NCBI RefSeq assembly: GCF_002776695.1
Contig: NZ_LFJC01000003.1
Location: 7,105,494 to 7,169,493, forward strand
Direction: 5' to 3'
Length of the DNA stretch: 64,000 nt
From: Bradyrhizobium nitroreducens
GTDB lineage: Bacteria > Pseudomonadota > Alphaproteobacteria > Rhizobiales > Xanthobacteraceae
This document shows positions 63,852 through 64,000 of the stretch, piece by piece. A program made the position numbers and the translations under genes. The notes under the pieces were generated by a model that was not told where the DNA came from, did not search any database, and was given only the letters and a program-made list of their open reading frames with translations. Positions within the stretch are counted from its first letter, which is position 1; each line of letters starts with the position of its first letter.

Positions 63852-64000
63852 CAGTTGACCCCGTCGAGCTCGGAAAGCTGAAAGCCGGTCAGCTTCGTGC
63901 GCGGCACCAGGTCGAGATCTTCCAGGAGATTGGCGAGGCCGTGAATGGTCATCGACACCGCGAAGATCGGCAGCGTCAGATACATCACCCAGGTCGGCCA
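63851..64000 (-). CDS. TRAP transporter small permease (DctQ-like), 3' end only
   Basis: Only the last 49 codons are in the window. They read WPTWVMYLTLPIFAVSMTIH, a transmembrane helix, then NLLEDLDLVPRTKLTGF and a short acidic tail; the stop TGA overlaps the dctM start. Small TRAP permeases end this way, with a final helix and a short cytoplasmic tail. The remaining part lies beyond the window edge. Confidence 0.85.
   Translation of the reverse strand, partial: WPTWVMYLTLPIFAVSMTIHGLANLLEDLDLVPRTKLTGFQLSELDGVN

Overview
The window looks like a stretch of chromosome from a high-GC alphaproteobacterium of the Bradyrhizobium group (Nitrobacteraceae). This is inferred from codon usage, from small rhizobial families (DUF3126, DUF3551, zf-CHCC, Omp25-like barrels), from many peptide, TRAP and polyamine-type transporters, and from several families of palindromic intergenic repeats typical of that group. 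No rRNA genes, CRISPR array, prophage or origin were seen.

Layout. 1-13.1 kb is a peptide/amide uptake and hydrolysis locus. The minus-strand run is M20 carboxypeptidase, DppB-like and DppC-like permeases, double ATPase, M81 MlrC-like protein, M20 amidohydrolase and amidase. It is divergent from two tandem solute-binding proteins. Palindromic repeats occupy three gaps of this run. 13.2-22.3 kb holds a GT39-like membrane protein, a TetR/MFS pair with a clear operator, an enoyl-CoA hydratase homologue, two tandem GT87-like proteins and another GT-C-like membrane protein. 22.5-26.2 kb is the most distinctive part: an AAA ATPase plus subtilisin-like protease pair matching the IetA/IetS defence or toxin-antitoxin module, placed against the 3' end of tRNA-Leu(TAA). 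26.4-41.9 kb is mostly housekeeping: lipoprotein, FAD monooxygenase, zf-CHCC protein, alpha/beta hydrolase, LysR, cysE, DUF3126, gamma-carbonic anhydrase, and a HAMP-PAS-PAS receptor with no output domain. One lower-GC orphan gene (32.3-33.4 kb) interrupts it.

42.1-45.0 kb contains a tandem duplication that produced two outer-membrane barrel genes and a racemase remnant. 44.3-50.2 kb is a polyamine-type ABC operon with an Asp/Glu racemase and a divergent GntR regulator. A complete IS5-family element (50179-51443) lies directly after that gntR, flanked by CTAG. 51.7-53.6 kb has a TonB-C-like secreted protein, an Lrp/AsnC regulator and a DUF3551 protein. 53.6-60.5 kb is the leucine/isovalerate (liu) operon with an AraC regulator. 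60.6 kb to the window end is a DHDPS-family lyase with a TRAP transporter whose small subunit runs off the edge.

How they work together: most genes serve uptake and breakdown of nitrogen-containing nutrients (peptides, amides, polyamine-like compounds, leucine, organic acids), each block with its own transporter, enzymes and often a regulator. Accessory DNA is limited to the IetAS pair, the orphan at 32.3 kb and the IS element. All homology calls come from motif reading; no database search was run.
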